From contig NZ_CP034346.1 of assembly GCF_003991425.1 (NCBI RefSeq), positions 1,339,501 to 1,403,500 on the forward strand: 64,000 nt of DNA, read 5' to 3'. Every line of letters begins with the position of its first letter. Position 1 is the first letter of the stretch. This DNA is from Paenibacillus lutimineralis (lineage in GTDB: Bacteria; Bacillota; Bacilli; Paenibacillales; Paenibacillaceae). Below, piece by piece: positions 26,344 through 35,986 of this stretch. Both the position numbers and the translations under genes were made by a program. A model generated the notes under the pieces. It did not search any database. It saw only the letters and a list, made by a program, of their open reading frames with translations, and was not told the DNA's origin.

Positions 26344-27213
26344 TCATTCCTTACTGAAGCTCTCCAGGAACTTTCTAGCCAACGAGGACATGTAACGATC
26401 CTTGATCCAGATTGCCGCGACCCGGGTCTGGAGGGAGGGACTGTCAATTTCCTTATAGATCAGATTGCTGTGGTTCGCCAGCTCAAACGCGGACTTCGGG
26501 ATAATTCCGATGCCGAGGCCGGCATTGGCCCAGAGCAGGGTGGTCCGTGCATCGTCATTTTTACAGAATAGGTTTGGTTCGAAGCCGGATTTCTGGCAGG
26601 TCTCGCGGATCAGCTGCTCGAATCGGCGGTAAATGACCAGAGGGCGCTCGCGGAGTTCATCGATTCCGATGGCATCCCGCCCTCCGCTCCAATCCAGCTC
26701 CGGGGTCATCACGGCGATCATCGGCTCGCTTTCGGCATATTTGTAACCTATCCCCGCATTATGAAAGGGCGTTCTAACGATCCCCAGTTCGATGACTCCA
26801 CTCTGCAGCAATTCAATGACCCTGAATGTGTTGCCCTCATGGATTTCAAATTTGATCCCGGTGTAAGTTTTGTGAAATTCGGATAATCTATCCTTTAATA
26901 ACGTCGCTCCGGAGGAGGACACCGTACCGATCGTCAATGTGCCTTTCAATCCTTTGGCAAAATCACTGACCTCTCTGGACGTCGAGTCTGTTAAATCTAC
27001 AATTTGCTGCGCTCTGCGGCGTAGAATCTCACCGGCGTCCGTGAGTCGGATACTGCGTGGACCACGCTCTACGAGCTTCACGCCAAGCTCCTCCTCCAAC
27101 AGCTTAAGCTGCTGGCTAAGCGGGGGTTGGGCCATTTGCAGTTTTTTGGCGGCTGAGGTAATCTGTCCTTCCTCCGCAATCATCAGAAAATATTTTAACT
27201 GCCTGATGTCCAT
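26344..27213 (-). CDS. LysR-family transcriptional regulator
   Basis: The protein has 289 residues, typical for the family. The N-terminal winged helix-turn-helix (MDIRQLKYFLMIAEEGQITS, then AAKKLQMAQPPLSQQLKLLE) is clear. The co-inducer domain starts near residue 90 (GTLTIGTVSSSGATLL) and contains the usual two Rossmann-like lobes. GGAG lies seven bases before the ATG. It is divergent from the ABC exporter pair at 27430, so the 216-base A+T-rich space probably holds its operator and the exporter promoter. Regulation of the exporter by this protein is an inference from position. Confidence 0.85.
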   Translation of the reverse strand: MDIRQLKYFLMIAEEGQITSAAKKLQMAQPPLSQQLKLLEEELGVKLVERGPRSIRLTDAGEILRRRAQQIVDLTDSTSREVSDFAKGLKGTLTIGTVSSSGATLLKDRLSEFHKTYTGIKFEIHEGNTFRVIELLQSGVIELGIVRTPFHNAGIGYKYAESEPMIAVMTPELDWSGGRDAIGIDELRERPLVIYRRFEQLIRETCQKSGFEPNLFCKNDDARTTLLWANAGLGIGIIPKSAFELANHSNLIYKEIDSPSLQTRVAAIWIKDRYMSSLARKFLESFSKE

Positions 27214-27429
27214 AAGCTTCTCCTTTTATGCTGACATATTTATTTCATATAGATTAGATATAAATCAAATATTATTAATATGGAAGATGTTATGTCATAA
27301 TCATATCCGGTAAATAAATTTCGTCAAACCCTTTGTATTGCATGAAATGAAATTTTTAGTCCAAGTTCAGAATGGCCGATTTGTCAGATCAAAAGCGGCC
27401 TTTATAACAGTCATGATGGGGATGATACT

Positions 27430-29187
27430 TTGTTTAGACTCGTTGCATTTTTAAAACCTTACAAGAAGGAAAGTATTCTAGGCCCTTTCTTTAAGCTGGT
27501 GGAGGCAATTCTAGAGCTGCTTCTACCGACGATTGTGGCCCTGATTGTGAACCATGGGATTGGTAGAAATGATATCGCTTATGTATGGAAGATGGGCGGC
27601 TTAATGGTCGTCATGTCGATACTGGGCTTCGGCAGCTCGCTGATCTGTCAATATTATGCGGCCCGGGCATCGCAGGGCTTCGGGACAACGCTGCGTAATA
27701 CGCTGTTCCGGCATGTCTCGACGCTGTCTTATGCTGAGATTGATCGCTTCGGGACACCATCACTGATCAACCGTATCACAAATGATGTCAATCAGCTGCA
27801 GATCGCGGTAGCGATGCTGATTCGGCTCGTGATTCGTGCCCCGTTCATTTGCATTGGGGCAATCATCATGTCGATGCTGCTTGATTTTAGACTGTCGCTT
27901 GTTCTGCTTGCGGCAACACCCGTGTTTGCAATTATTCTATATTTGATTATTACCAAGACCGCACCTATGTATCGGTTATACCAGAAGAAGCTGGACAGAA
28001 TCGCACTAGTATTGAGCGAGAATCTGACGGGGGTTCGCGTCATCCGTGCGTTCGCGAAGAGACAGGCTGAGAAGGCGAGATTCCGCGAGGCTTCCGACGA
28101 CATTACGGCCACTGCGATCCGAGTAGGGCGTGTGTCTGCGCTGCTTAGTCCGGTAACAACGGTTGTTGTCAACGGGGCGATTATCGCTATTCTATGGATT
28201 GGCGGTATTCACATTAATACGGGGACATTATCTTCTGGCGAGATCATCGCCTTTATTAACTATGTCACGCAAATTTTGCTCGCTTTGATCGTCGTGTCGA
28301 ACCTGATTATTATTTTTACCAAGGCAGCGTCCTCGGCAGCACGGATCAATGAGGTGCTCGATACCGTTCCTTCCATTGCGGACCCTGCGCCAGAAGAGCG
28401 AAAACAGTCTGCAGCGAAAATAGAAGATAAAAAGGACGGTCCCGCTGTTGTATTTGATCATGTCACCTTCGGATATAGCGCAACGGGTGATCCGGCTCTG
28501 ACAGATATATCGGTGGAGATAAGACGTGGCGAGACCGTGGGCATTATCGGTGGTACTGGTTCAGGCAAATCTACATTTGTGAACCTGATTCCGAGATTCT
28601 ATGACACTACCTCTGGGCAAATCCTCATCAATGGGATCGACGTAAGGGATTATAGCCTGCATGAGCTACGCGGCAAGATCGGGATCGTTCCGCAGAAGGC
28701 ACTGCTCTTCACAGGGACGATTGACGATAACATCCGTTGGGGCAATGAATTAGCTGCGGATGAAGAGGTTAAGCGGGCAGCTGTCATTGCACAGGCCGAT
28801 GAATTCATATCGAAAATGCCAGAAGGCTATAACACTCCGGTGTCCAGGGGCGGACTTAATCTGTCGGGTGGGCAGAAGCAGCGCTTAACGATCGCCCGGG
28901 CAATTGTCGCCAGTCCCGATATTCTCATCCTTGATGATTCTTCGAGCGCACTCGATTTTGCCACAGATGCGGCGTTAAGAAGGTCGATCCAGGAGAACAG
29001 CCAGGGAATGACGGTATTCCTCGTCTCGCAGCGGGTTAGCACCGTGCAGCAGGCTGATAAGATCATCGTCATCGAAGATGGACGGATCGCCGGCATCGGC
29101 ACAGATGCTGAACTCAAGCGCGATTGCAGTGTCTATCAAGAGATTTGCCGCTCACAGTTCTCTAATGAGGAGGCAGGACAACAATGA
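27430..29187 (+). CDS. ABC exporter half-transporter with degenerate ATP site
   Basis: The protein has 585 residues: six transmembrane helices over residues 1-300, then an ATPase domain with Walker A GGTGSGKST, signature LSGGQKQ and Walker B ILILDDSSSALD. The catalytic Glu after the Walker B Asp is Asp here, as in the degenerate site of heterodimeric exporters such as BmrC or TM287. The start is TTG with GGGGA seven bases upstream. The gene overlaps its partner at 29184 by four bases (ATGA), so they are translated together and form a heterodimer. The substrate is probably a drug or lipid-like compound. The divergent LysR gene is the likely regulator. Confidence 0.85.
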   Translation: MFRLVAFLKPYKKESILGPFFKLVEAILELLLPTIVALIVNHGIGRNDIAYVWKMGGLMVVMSILGFGSSLICQYYAARASQGFGTTLRNTLFRHVSTLSYAEIDRFGTPSLINRITNDVNQLQIAVAMLIRLVIRAPFICIGAIIMSMLLDFRLSLVLLAATPVFAIILYLIITKTAPMYRLYQKKLDRIALVLSENLTGVRVIRAFAKRQAEKARFREASDDITATAIRVGRVSALLSPVTTVVVNGAIIAILWIGGIHINTGTLSSGEIIAFINYVTQILLALIVVSNLIIIFTKAASSAARINEVLDTVPSIADPAPEERKQSAAKIEDKKDGPAVVFDHVTFGYSATGDPALTDISVEIRRGETVGIIGGTGSGKSTFVNLIPRFYDTTSGQILINGIDVRDYSLHELRGKIGIVPQKALLFTGTIDDNIRWGNELAADEEVKRAAVIAQADEFISKMPEGYNTPVSRGGLNLSGGQKQRLTIARAIVASPDILILDDSSSALDFATDAALRRSIQENSQGMTVFLVSQRVSTVQQADKIIVIEDGRIAGIGTDAELKRDCSVYQEICRSQFSNEEAGQQ

Positions 29188-30929
29188 ACATGAAGCAAAC
29201 ATGGGGAAGACTGCTGACTTATACAGGAAAATATAAAAGCTATACAATCTGGGCCTTCATTAGTGCGATTATTAGCGTAGCTTCCAGCTTGATCGGGCCG
29301 CTTATGATCGGGATTACGATCGACCATATGGTCGGCAAGGGTGCCGTTGAGTTCGCGGACATATTCAGACTGCTTACGCAGCTTGGTCTGGTGTATCTCA
29401 TCGGAAGCTTGTTCGGTTGGCTGTTGACATATCTTACGAATCGGCTTGCTTATCAAACGGTTAATGATCTGCGCAGCGAGATGTTCGACAGGCTGAATGT
29501 TCTACCGCTGAAATATCATGATAATCATCCGCAAGGGGACAGCATCAGCCGGTTCGTCAACGATATGGATGCCATATCGGACGGGTTGCTGCAAGGCTTC
29601 TCCACACTCTTAACCGGCGTTGTTACAATCATCGGAGCGATCGCGCTCATGCTGTATACGAATCCACTCATGACCATCGTCGTGCTGTTATCTGCACCAG
29701 CGGCCTTCTTCGTAGCGCGGTTCATCACGATGCGCTCCCAACAGCTATTTCGTGATCAGGCCCGTATATTGGGTGGGCTAAATGGTTATGTCGAGGAGAT
29801 GATCGGCGGGCAGAAGGTGGTTCAGGCCTTCCGTTATGAAGACCACTCTTTTGCGGAGTTCACAGCGCGAAATGATGAATTACATCACACCGGGGTAAAA
29901 TCACAATTTGTCAGCTCCCTGTCTAATCCATCTACCCGCTTGGTGAACAATGTGACCTTCTCAATCATCGCGTTAATTGGGAGTATTATGGTCATCATGT
30001 CCAGAATATCGGTGGGGGGACTGTCCAGCTTCCTGATCTATGCCAATCTGTTCGCTAAGCCGTTCAACGAGATCACTGGCGTAATTACGCAGTTGCAATC
30101 AGCTACGGCCTCGGCGCAGCGTGTCTTCCAGGTGCTTGATGAACCGGCGGAGTCACCGGATGCTGATGATGCTGTTCATATCCCGGCGAAGCAGGGGACG
30201 ATTACGTTCCGGCATGTGAAGTTCGCTTACCAGCCTGAACGGCCCCTTATTACTGATTTGAACCTCGTTGTCGAACCAGGCACGCGGGTCGCGATCGTGG
30301 GACAGACCGGTGCCGGCAAGACAACGCTGGTGAATCTGTTAATGCGATTCTATGATGTTGATGCTGGCGAGATTGCGATAGACGGCATTAACATTAACGA
30401 TATGACCCGTGACAGCTTACGCCATACCTTCGGGATGGTGCTACAGGATACCTGGCTGTTCGGCGGGACGATCCGCGACAATATCGCCTACGGGAAGCCG
30501 AATGCTAGCCAGGAGGAGGTTATTGCTGCCGCTAAGGCGGCTAACGCCCACAGCTTCATCAAGCGGCTGCCGCAGGGCTATGATACGGTGATCAGCGGCT
30601 CCGGCGACAGCCTGTCCCAGGGACAGAAGCAGCTCCTGACGATCGCTCGGGTTATGCTGGTTGATCCGCCGATGCTGATTCTTGATGAAGCGACGAGCAG
30701 CATCGATACGCTGACGGAGATTCGTATCCAGGCGGCGTTCCTGAAGATGATGGAAGGCCGAACGAGCTTCGTCATCGCCCACCGTCTGTCGACGATCCGT
30801 GAGGCCGATATGATCCTCTACATGAAGGACGGGGATGTCATCGAGAGCGGCAGTCATGAACAGCTGCTGGAGAGCGGCGGGTACTACGCCAATCTGTACA
30901 ACAGCCAGTTCGCGGCAGTGAACGGGTAG
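29184..30929 (+). CDS. ABC exporter half-transporter with consensus ATP site
   Basis: The protein has 581 residues: six transmembrane helices followed by an ATPase domain with Walker A GQTGAGKTT, signature LSQGQKQ and Walker B MLILDEATSSID with the catalytic Glu intact. It is the catalytically competent partner of the preceding protein, whose equivalent residue is Asp. The asymmetry supports a heterodimer of the BmrCD, YheIH or TM287/288 class, commonly multidrug exporters. A strong terminator follows the gene. Substrate specificity cannot be read from the sequence. Confidence 0.85.
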   Translation: MNMKQTWGRLLTYTGKYKSYTIWAFISAIISVASSLIGPLMIGITIDHMVGKGAVEFADIFRLLTQLGLVYLIGSLFGWLLTYLTNRLAYQTVNDLRSEMFDRLNVLPLKYHDNHPQGDSISRFVNDMDAISDGLLQGFSTLLTGVVTIIGAIALMLYTNPLMTIVVLLSAPAAFFVARFITMRSQQLFRDQARILGGLNGYVEEMIGGQKVVQAFRYEDHSFAEFTARNDELHHTGVKSQFVSSLSNPSTRLVNNVTFSIIALIGSIMVIMSRISVGGLSSFLIYANLFAKPFNEITGVITQLQSATASAQRVFQVLDEPAESPDADDAVHIPAKQGTITFRHVKFAYQPERPLITDLNLVVEPGTRVAIVGQTGAGKTTLVNLLMRFYDVDAGEIAIDGININDMTRDSLRHTFGMVLQDTWLFGGTIRDNIAYGKPNASQEEVIAAAKAANAHSFIKRLPQGYDTVISGSGDSLSQGQKQLLTIARVMLVDPPMLILDEATSSIDTLTEIRIQAAFLKMMEGRTSFVIAHRLSTIREADMILYMKDGDVIESGSHEQLLESGGYYANLYNSQFAAVNG

Positions 30930-30944
30930 TAGGCTATTAGTAAC

Positions 30945-30996
30945 GCCATTCCGGCTGGTGAACGCCTGATGTACCAGCCGGAATGGCATTTTTTGT
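30945..30996 (+). terminator. Rho-independent terminator
   Basis: GCCATTCCGGCTGGT pairs with ACCAGCCGGAATGGC, followed by ATTTTTT. Confidence 0.85.
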
Positions 30997-31126
30997 CTAA
31001 GAGTTCTATCCTATGGAGTGTGAGAGTTCATGAAGATCATGTGGCATGGTAACGACCGCTCATATAGAACGGTATAGATGCGGTGTGGATATACCAGTTC
31101 GCATTTGGAAGGCCCAGCGGACAGTA

Positions 31127-31312
31127 AATTCCTGCAAAAATACAGTTTTTATCAGGAATAGAGATCGTAAATCGGGAATTCCTGCAAAAATGCAGTTTTT
31201 TTCTCGAAATAGACTCGATTACGCCGGATTAGGCGTAAAAGCCTGCATATTTGCAGGCTTTTTGCTAAATCAAGTGATTTGTATCTTAAAAAGCTGCATA
31301 TTTGCAGTTTTC
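31127..31312. repeat. Palindrome array A (four CTGCA-N4-TGCAG-type units)
   Basis: Four short palindromes with cores starting at 31132, 31182, 31243 and 31294 are spaced 50, 61 and 51 bases. The first two are of the form TTCCTGCAAAAATGCAGTTT. The last two have TATTT centres and A/T flanks in the opposite sense. The array lies between convergent genes after a terminator. Copies with the same spacing lie at 37125 and, inverted, at 40711. Confidence 0.8.
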
Positions 31313-31401
31313 GTTACTTGCCCTGCTAAGTACGAGTGCGATTAAGTTCTACTAAGTTCTTGATCTCTAATATGTTCAAGTTCTTAATCACTAAATATGT
31401 G

Positions 31402-31448
31402 CAAAGCCGTTGTTCAACTGCGATATGCAGTGAGAGCAGCGGCTTTGC
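31402..31448 (-). terminator. Hairpin after lipoprotein gene
   Basis: AAAGCCGTTGTTC pairs with GAGCAGCGGCTTT. It lies past the 3' end of the minus-strand lipoprotein gene. The T run is poor. A related hairpin follows lgt at 40010. Confidence 0.45.
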
Positions 31449-31485
31449 TGTGTTCACACTCGATTTTCAGGAGTGTATGCTACCC

Positions 31486-31917
31486 TTACCCTTCTATAAG
31501 CGCCAAATATCGGTGCTGCTTACCGTCCAACTCAATGATGAGAACTTCTCCTCCTTGCCGGGGCGAAGGAGCATAAATTTCAGTTCCGACAGTCAGCTTC
31601 GTAGACATGCCATTAATGAAGCTGTCTTGCTTATCATATACAGCTGTAATCTCTCCGACTTTGCTCTGATCCTCGAACTTTAATTCCTGAACCCAACTCG
31701 AGGGATCAGCTTTGATGAAGATAAGATCCCCGAACATGAAGATGTCGGCGTCAGGATTGAGCTTGAGCACCTCCTCACCAGTGGGATTGTGAGTTGTACT
31801 CACCTGTACTTGGTCCCCATCAGTCCCACCTCCAAGCACGGAACATGCCGTTAACACATACCCCGCAATCACAATAGTGAGCATGCAGATAGCTAGTGAC
31901 CAGTATCTTCGTTTCAT
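31486..31917 (-). CDS. Small lipoprotein
   Basis: The protein has 143 residues. The signal peptide ends in the lipobox LTAC near residue 25 (MLTIVIAGYVLTAC), so the mature protein is lipid-anchored on the outer face of the membrane after Lgt modification. The body contains DADIFMFGDLIFIKADPSSW and ends YLALIEG, a pattern seen in DUF3221-type lipoproteins. The ATG at 31917 is preferred because AGAGG lies seven bases upstream, while the earlier in-frame ATG overlaps that site. No function is known. It stands alone, divergent from the LacI gene. Confidence 0.65.
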   Translation of the reverse strand: MKRRYWSLAICMLTIVIAGYVLTACSVLGGGTDGDQVQVSTTHNPTGEEVLKLNPDADIFMFGDLIFIKADPSSWVQELKFEDQSKVGEITAVYDKQDSFINGMSTKLTVGTEIYAPSPRQGGEVLIIELDGKQHRYLALIEG

Positions 31918-32106
31918 AACTAATCCTCTCATAGTTCTCCTCCCCCCGCATAAAGCGACTTAAGCTTGAACATATAAGCTGCACGAGAATGGTTGTATGG
32001 CTGACTCATCTTAGTAAAATGTTCTATCATTTCCCGCTTCTGTCTGCTATTTATTCTTATTCCAGATGACGAATGAATCGGCTCCGATGTTGCATACATA
32101 TGTAAC

Positions 32107-32120
32107 TGAAAAGCTTTTCG
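32107..32120. promoter_or_regulatory. LacI-type operator, site 1
   Basis: TGAAAAGCTTTTCG, a near-perfect palindrome 19 bases before the LacI start. Similar sites lie at 33244 and 34822 in front of the transporter genes. Autoregulation is inferred. Confidence 0.5.
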
Positions 32121-32138
32121 GAAAAGAGGTCGTGACCA

Positions 32139-33143
32139 TTGAAGACTACGATTCATGATGTTGCCAGGAGGGCGGGGGTTTCGATCAGTACCGTATCCCG
32201 GGTGATGAATACGCCGCAGATGGTAGGCAAGAGTAAGCGGCTGCGCGTGCTTGAAGCGATCGAGGCGTTGAAGTACCAGCCGAACGCTTTTGCCAGGGGA
32301 CTCATTTACAAGAAGTCGTTCACCCTCGGCCTGCTCATTCCCGACATTGAGAGTATGTATTATGCAGGGATGATCCGCGGCATGCAGGATGCCTGTATTA
32401 AACTTGGCTACAGCCTGATGATCTGCAACACGGACAGGAATAAGGAACGTCTGCTGGCCTACATCGATACCTTCCATGAGAAGCAGGTAGACGGGATCGT
32501 CTTCGCTAGCGACGCCATGCTGCCGGAATATCACCGCAAATTAACAGACTACAAAATCCCGACAGTGCTTGTCTCTACCCATTCGGAGGAATATAGCCTC
32601 CCCTGCATCGAGATCGATGATGAGGCGGCGGCTTATGACGCCGTTAAATTCCTGATCGGACTGGGCCACCGGGATATCGGGATGATCGGCTTCCACCATG
32701 ACAACTCCATATCCGGACCGCCGAGGTACGCCGGGTTCATCCGTGCAATTACTGAATTCGGTCTTCCGGAAAATACAAGCAAAGTAAGCTACGCTAATTA
32801 CCGCTTCAATCACGCCTATGCTGCGACACATGATCTGCTAATAAGTTACCCTGAGTTAACCGCGCTGTTCTGCGTGTCGGATGAGTTCGCCATGGGGGCG
32901 ATCTCCTATCTGAAGGATCGGAACATACTCGTTCCCGGGCAGATCTCGATCATCGGATTCGATAATGTACGCATGGCCGGCATGTTCATTCCCAAGCTGA
33001 CGACCGTCGCCCAGCCGATCTATCAGCTCGGTTATCGTGCAGCTGAGAAGCTGCATGAGCTGATTACCACCGGAAGAGTAGAGATCCGAAGAGAGATTTT
33101 AGAGCATCAGCTGATGATTCGCGAATCTACACGAGAGAGATAA
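32139..33143 (+). CDS. LacI-family transcriptional regulator
   Basis: The protein has 334 residues. The N-terminal helix-turn-helix and hinge are canonical (TIHDVARRAGVSISTVSRVM, then LKYQPNAFARGL). The periplasmic-binding-protein-like effector domain follows from residue 60 (FTLGLLIPDIESMYYAGMIR) to the C-terminal dimer region. The start is TTG with AAGAGGT eight bases upstream. It is followed 195 bases later by a sugar ABC importer, so the sugar or a derivative is the likely effector. Candidate operators lie before this gene and before the binding protein and permease genes. Confidence 0.9.
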   Translation: MKTTIHDVARRAGVSISTVSRVMNTPQMVGKSKRLRVLEAIEALKYQPNAFARGLIYKKSFTLGLLIPDIESMYYAGMIRGMQDACIKLGYSLMICNTDRNKERLLAYIDTFHEKQVDGIVFASDAMLPEYHRKLTDYKIPTVLVSTHSEEYSLPCIEIDDEAAAYDAVKFLIGLGHRDIGMIGFHHDNSISGPPRYAGFIRAITEFGLPENTSKVSYANYRFNHAYAATHDLLISYPELTALFCVSDEFAMGAISYLKDRNILVPGQISIIGFDNVRMAGMFIPKLTTVAQPIYQLGYRAAEKLHELITTGRVEIRREILEHQLMIRESTRER

Positions 33144-33243
33144 TGAGGCATGAGCAGTATATTACAGGTTCAGGCATATAACCGACTGATAGCGCATACA
33201 AAGATGAATAAACCAATCGATATGATTTTATCCGGTAAATTTC

Positions 33244-33257
33244 TGAAAAGCTTTGCA
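33244..33257. promoter_or_regulatory. LacI-type operator, site 2
   Basis: TGAAAAGCTTTGCA, 82 bases before the binding-protein gene, shares its first 11 bases with site 1. Confidence 0.45.
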
Positions 33258-33338
33258 AAGGGGGGATGCGTACTGCCACAGGCTGGCAAACAGATGCATG
33301 ACAGAGCTTAATAACGGTTAGAGGGGATGTATGAAAAT

Positions 33339-34778
33339 ATGAGAAAATCTCTCACACACAAAGTCTCGCTGCTGCTCATCTTATGCCTATCCTTCGCAAT
33401 GCTGTTAAGTGCCTGCGGGGGAGGCGGTAATGAGGGGAAGACGGCGAATCAGCCCGGTGATAATCAGAAGAATGAGGGGAATCAGGGGAAATCTCCCGAC
33501 AACGCGAATACGAACGGCAATCAAGGCTCAGATACACAAGGCTCGCCGCTTGAATTAGCGCTGAAGGGCGAATATAAGGGAACGAAAGTAACAATGTTCG
33601 GCCCCTTCGTAGATGCTGACCAAGTCAAGTTCGAGAATAGCATTAAGGACTTTGAGGAGAAGACGGGCATCGATATTCAATATGAAGGCTCCAAGGAGTT
33701 CGAGGCAACGATCAATATCCGTGTAGATGGCGGGAATGCGCCTGATATTGCTGATTTCCCACAGCCGGGCTTGCTCGCTTCAATTGCCAAGACGGGCAAG
33801 GTCATTGATCTGAACAATATTCTTGATATCAATAAATTGAAGTCTAATTACAATCAGAGCTGGCTTGATATGGCGACCATGCCGGGTAAGGACGGCGATA
33901 TTATGACCGGGGTATGGAACCGCAGTAATGTGAAGAGCCTGGTCTGGTATCCGAAGAAGCAATTTGAAGATGCCGGATATCAAATTCCGGAGACCTGGGA
34001 TGAGTTGATGGCGTTAACGGAACAGATTGCCAAGGACGGCGATGCGCCTTGGACGATCGGGATTGAGAGCGGCGCGGCGACAGGCTGGACGGCCACGGAT
34101 TGGGTCGAGGATATCATGCTCCGTACGACTACTCCAGAGAATTACGACAAATGGGTAAAGGGCGAGCTTGCTTTCACCTCGCCGGAAGTGAAGCATGCCG
34201 TGGAGTTGATGTCGCAGATCTGGATGAACAAAGATTATGTATACGGTGGCACTAAGTCGATCGTTACGACAGCCTTTGGTGATGCCACTGCCCCGATGTT
34301 CGACAATCCGCCGAAGGCATGGCTGCACCGTCAGGCCAACTTTATCACAAGCTTCTTCCCGGAGACAGCTAAGATCGACGAGGATGTAGCCTGGTTCTAT
34401 TTCCCGCCGATTGATGAGCAGTACGGCAAGCCGGTGCTGGTAGCAGGGGATATTTATTCGATGTTCAACGACCGTCCAGAGGTTCGCGCGGTCATGGAGT
34501 TCTTCACGACAGGCGAATCGATCAAGACCTGGGTACAGTCCGGCGGGGTTATTGCACCGATGAATGATGCATCGCTGGATTGGTATACAACGGATTCCGA
34601 CCGCCGGATGGCGAAGCTCGTTCAAGAGGCTTCCACACTGCGCTTCGACGGCTCCGATCTGATGCCGGGAAGCGTTGGAGCGGGTACGTTCTGGAAAGGC
34701 ATGACCGACTATGTCAGCGGTGCGGCGAATCTGGATGATGCGTTGAAGCAGATCCAGGCAGGCTGGGACAACAAATAA
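33339..34778 (+). CDS. Sugar ABC importer, solute-binding lipoprotein (AglE-like)
   Basis: The protein has 479 residues. The lipobox LSAC lies near residue 26, and the mature Cys is followed by a Gly/Asn/Gln-rich linker. The body is an extracellular solute-binding protein of the family 1 type (VTMFGPFVDADQVKFENSIK, then NAPDIADFPQPGLLASIAKT) and resembles alpha-glucoside binding proteins. The ATG at 33339 gives a normal signal peptide. An ATG four codons earlier abuts the G run. Two permease genes follow. No ATPase gene is present, so a shared MsmX-type ATPase elsewhere in the genome is expected. Confidence 0.8.
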   Translation: MRKSLTHKVSLLLILCLSFAMLLSACGGGGNEGKTANQPGDNQKNEGNQGKSPDNANTNGNQGSDTQGSPLELALKGEYKGTKVTMFGPFVDADQVKFENSIKDFEEKTGIDIQYEGSKEFEATINIRVDGGNAPDIADFPQPGLLASIAKTGKVIDLNNILDINKLKSNYNQSWLDMATMPGKDGDIMTGVWNRSNVKSLVWYPKKQFEDAGYQIPETWDELMALTEQIAKDGDAPWTIGIESGAATGWTATDWVEDIMLRTTTPENYDKWVKGELAFTSPEVKHAVELMSQIWMNKDYVYGGTKSIVTTAFGDATAPMFDNPPKAWLHRQANFITSFFPETAKIDEDVAWFYFPPIDEQYGKPVLVAGDIYSMFNDRPEVRAVMEFFTTGESIKTWVQSGGVIAPMNDASLDWYTTDSDRRMAKLVQEASTLRFDGSDLMPGSVGAGTFWKGMTDYVSGAANLDDALKQIQAGWDNK

Positions 34779-34880
34779 TCCGCTTTTGATCACCCCGCGG
34801 CAGTCCCTAGCTTCATCCAGCTGAAACGTTTTGAAAAAACGCACATCGGAAGCATAAGCTTCGGTGCTGAAAACCGGATT
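34778..34880. repeat. Partial copy of dispersed intergenic repeat
   Basis: CCGCTTTTGATCAC, AGTCCCTAGCTTCATCCA and GGTGCTGA...AACCG occur here in the same order as in the complete element at 43681-43851, but with the middle deleted and both ends missing. Confidence 0.6.
34822..34835. promoter_or_regulatory. LacI/CcpA-type operator, site 3
   Basis: TGAAACGTTTTGAA, 69 bases before the first permease gene, fits the general LacI/CcpA half-site pattern around a central CG. Confidence 0.4.
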
Positions 34881-34903
34881 TATTAAAAAAAGGAGGCGGC
34901 CGT

Positions 34904-35986
34904 ATGCGGGAAGTGATTAAATCCAAAATCAGCATAGGGGCAGTTTTGCTATCGCTTGCTGTGCTTGTGGTAAACACGGCAGTCCATGGGGCAATCTTCA
35001 TCTTTTTTCGCAACACCGCTCTAAATCCGCTTATTACGGCCGTTCTCGCTGTTCTATGGGGAGTGCTGGGCGTCTATTTTCTCTACTATACGTTGAACTG
35101 GGCAGCGGAGAAGTATCCTGATCATCTTCGCGGCAAAATATTACCCTATATCTTCATCGGCCCCGCGGCTATATTGCTCGGCTGGCTGTTGATCATTCCG
35201 GCGCTGCGTACCTTCTACTTAAGCTTCTTCAACGCCTCCTCCGATCGATTCATCGGCTTCGGCAATTATGCGGCCATCTTCAGTGATCGGCTGCTGGGCG
35301 TTGCGCTGCGCAACAATCTGCTCTGGGTATTCATCGGCACACTGGCCTGTGTATCGCTGGGACTGTTAATCGCCATATTGGCGGATCGGAGCAGCTATGA
35401 GCGAATCGCCAAGGCGATCATCTTCATGCCAATGGCGATCTCGTTCGTCGCCGCAGGGGTCATCTGGAAGTTCATCTATTACTATCAGCCGGGTGATGAA
35501 CAGATCGGCTTGCTCAACGCGATAGTCATGTTCTTCGGCGGCGAACCGCAGGCATGGACGAGTATGCTCCAGCCCTGGAACAATCTGTTCCTGATCGTCA
35601 TTCTGATCTGGATGCAGACCGGGTTCGCGATGGTAATCTTCTCGGCGGCGATCAAGGGGGTTCCCGATGATATTCTGGAGGCAGCCCGCGTCGATGGCGC
35701 CGGTGAGATCCGCATATTCGGCCGCATCATTATTCCGTATATTTCGGCGACAATATTGACGGTAACGACGACGATTATTGTATTTACGCTTAAAATATTC
35801 GATGTCGTCATGGTCATGACCGGAGGTCAGTATGATACCGAGGTGGTAGCTACCCAATTTTACCGCCAATTCTTCATGTATCGTAATTTCGGGTATGGAT
35901 CGACGCTGGCCATTGTCCTGCTGATTGCGATCATTCCTGTCATTATTATTAATTTGCGGCAGTTCCGCAGACAGGGGGGATGGTAA
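34904..35986 (+). CDS. Sugar ABC importer permease (AglF/MalF-like)
   Basis: The protein has 360 residues with about eight membrane segments. The EAA loop that docks the ATPase is seen as ILEAARVDGAGEIRIFGRII near residues 260-285. The two extra N-terminal membrane segments and the IGFGNYAAIFSD motif match the alpha-glucoside/maltose permease family. AGGAGG lies nine bases before the ATG. The second permease starts immediately after the stop. With the binding protein upstream it forms an importer, probably for an alpha-glucoside. The substrate assignment is inferred from family resemblance only. Confidence 0.85.
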   Translation: MREVIKSKISIGAVLLSLAVLVVNTAVHGAIFIFFRNTALNPLITAVLAVLWGVLGVYFLYYTLNWAAEKYPDHLRGKILPYIFIGPAAILLGWLLIIPALRTFYLSFFNASSDRFIGFGNYAAIFSDRLLGVALRNNLLWVFIGTLACVSLGLLIAILADRSSYERIAKAIIFMPMAISFVAAGVIWKFIYYYQPGDEQIGLLNAIVMFFGGEPQAWTSMLQPWNNLFLIVILIWMQTGFAMVIFSAAIKGVPDDILEAARVDGAGEIRIFGRIIIPYISATILTVTTTIIVFTLKIFDVVMVMTGGQYDTEVVATQFYRQFFMYRNFGYGSTLAIVLLIAIIPVIIINLRQFRRQGGW

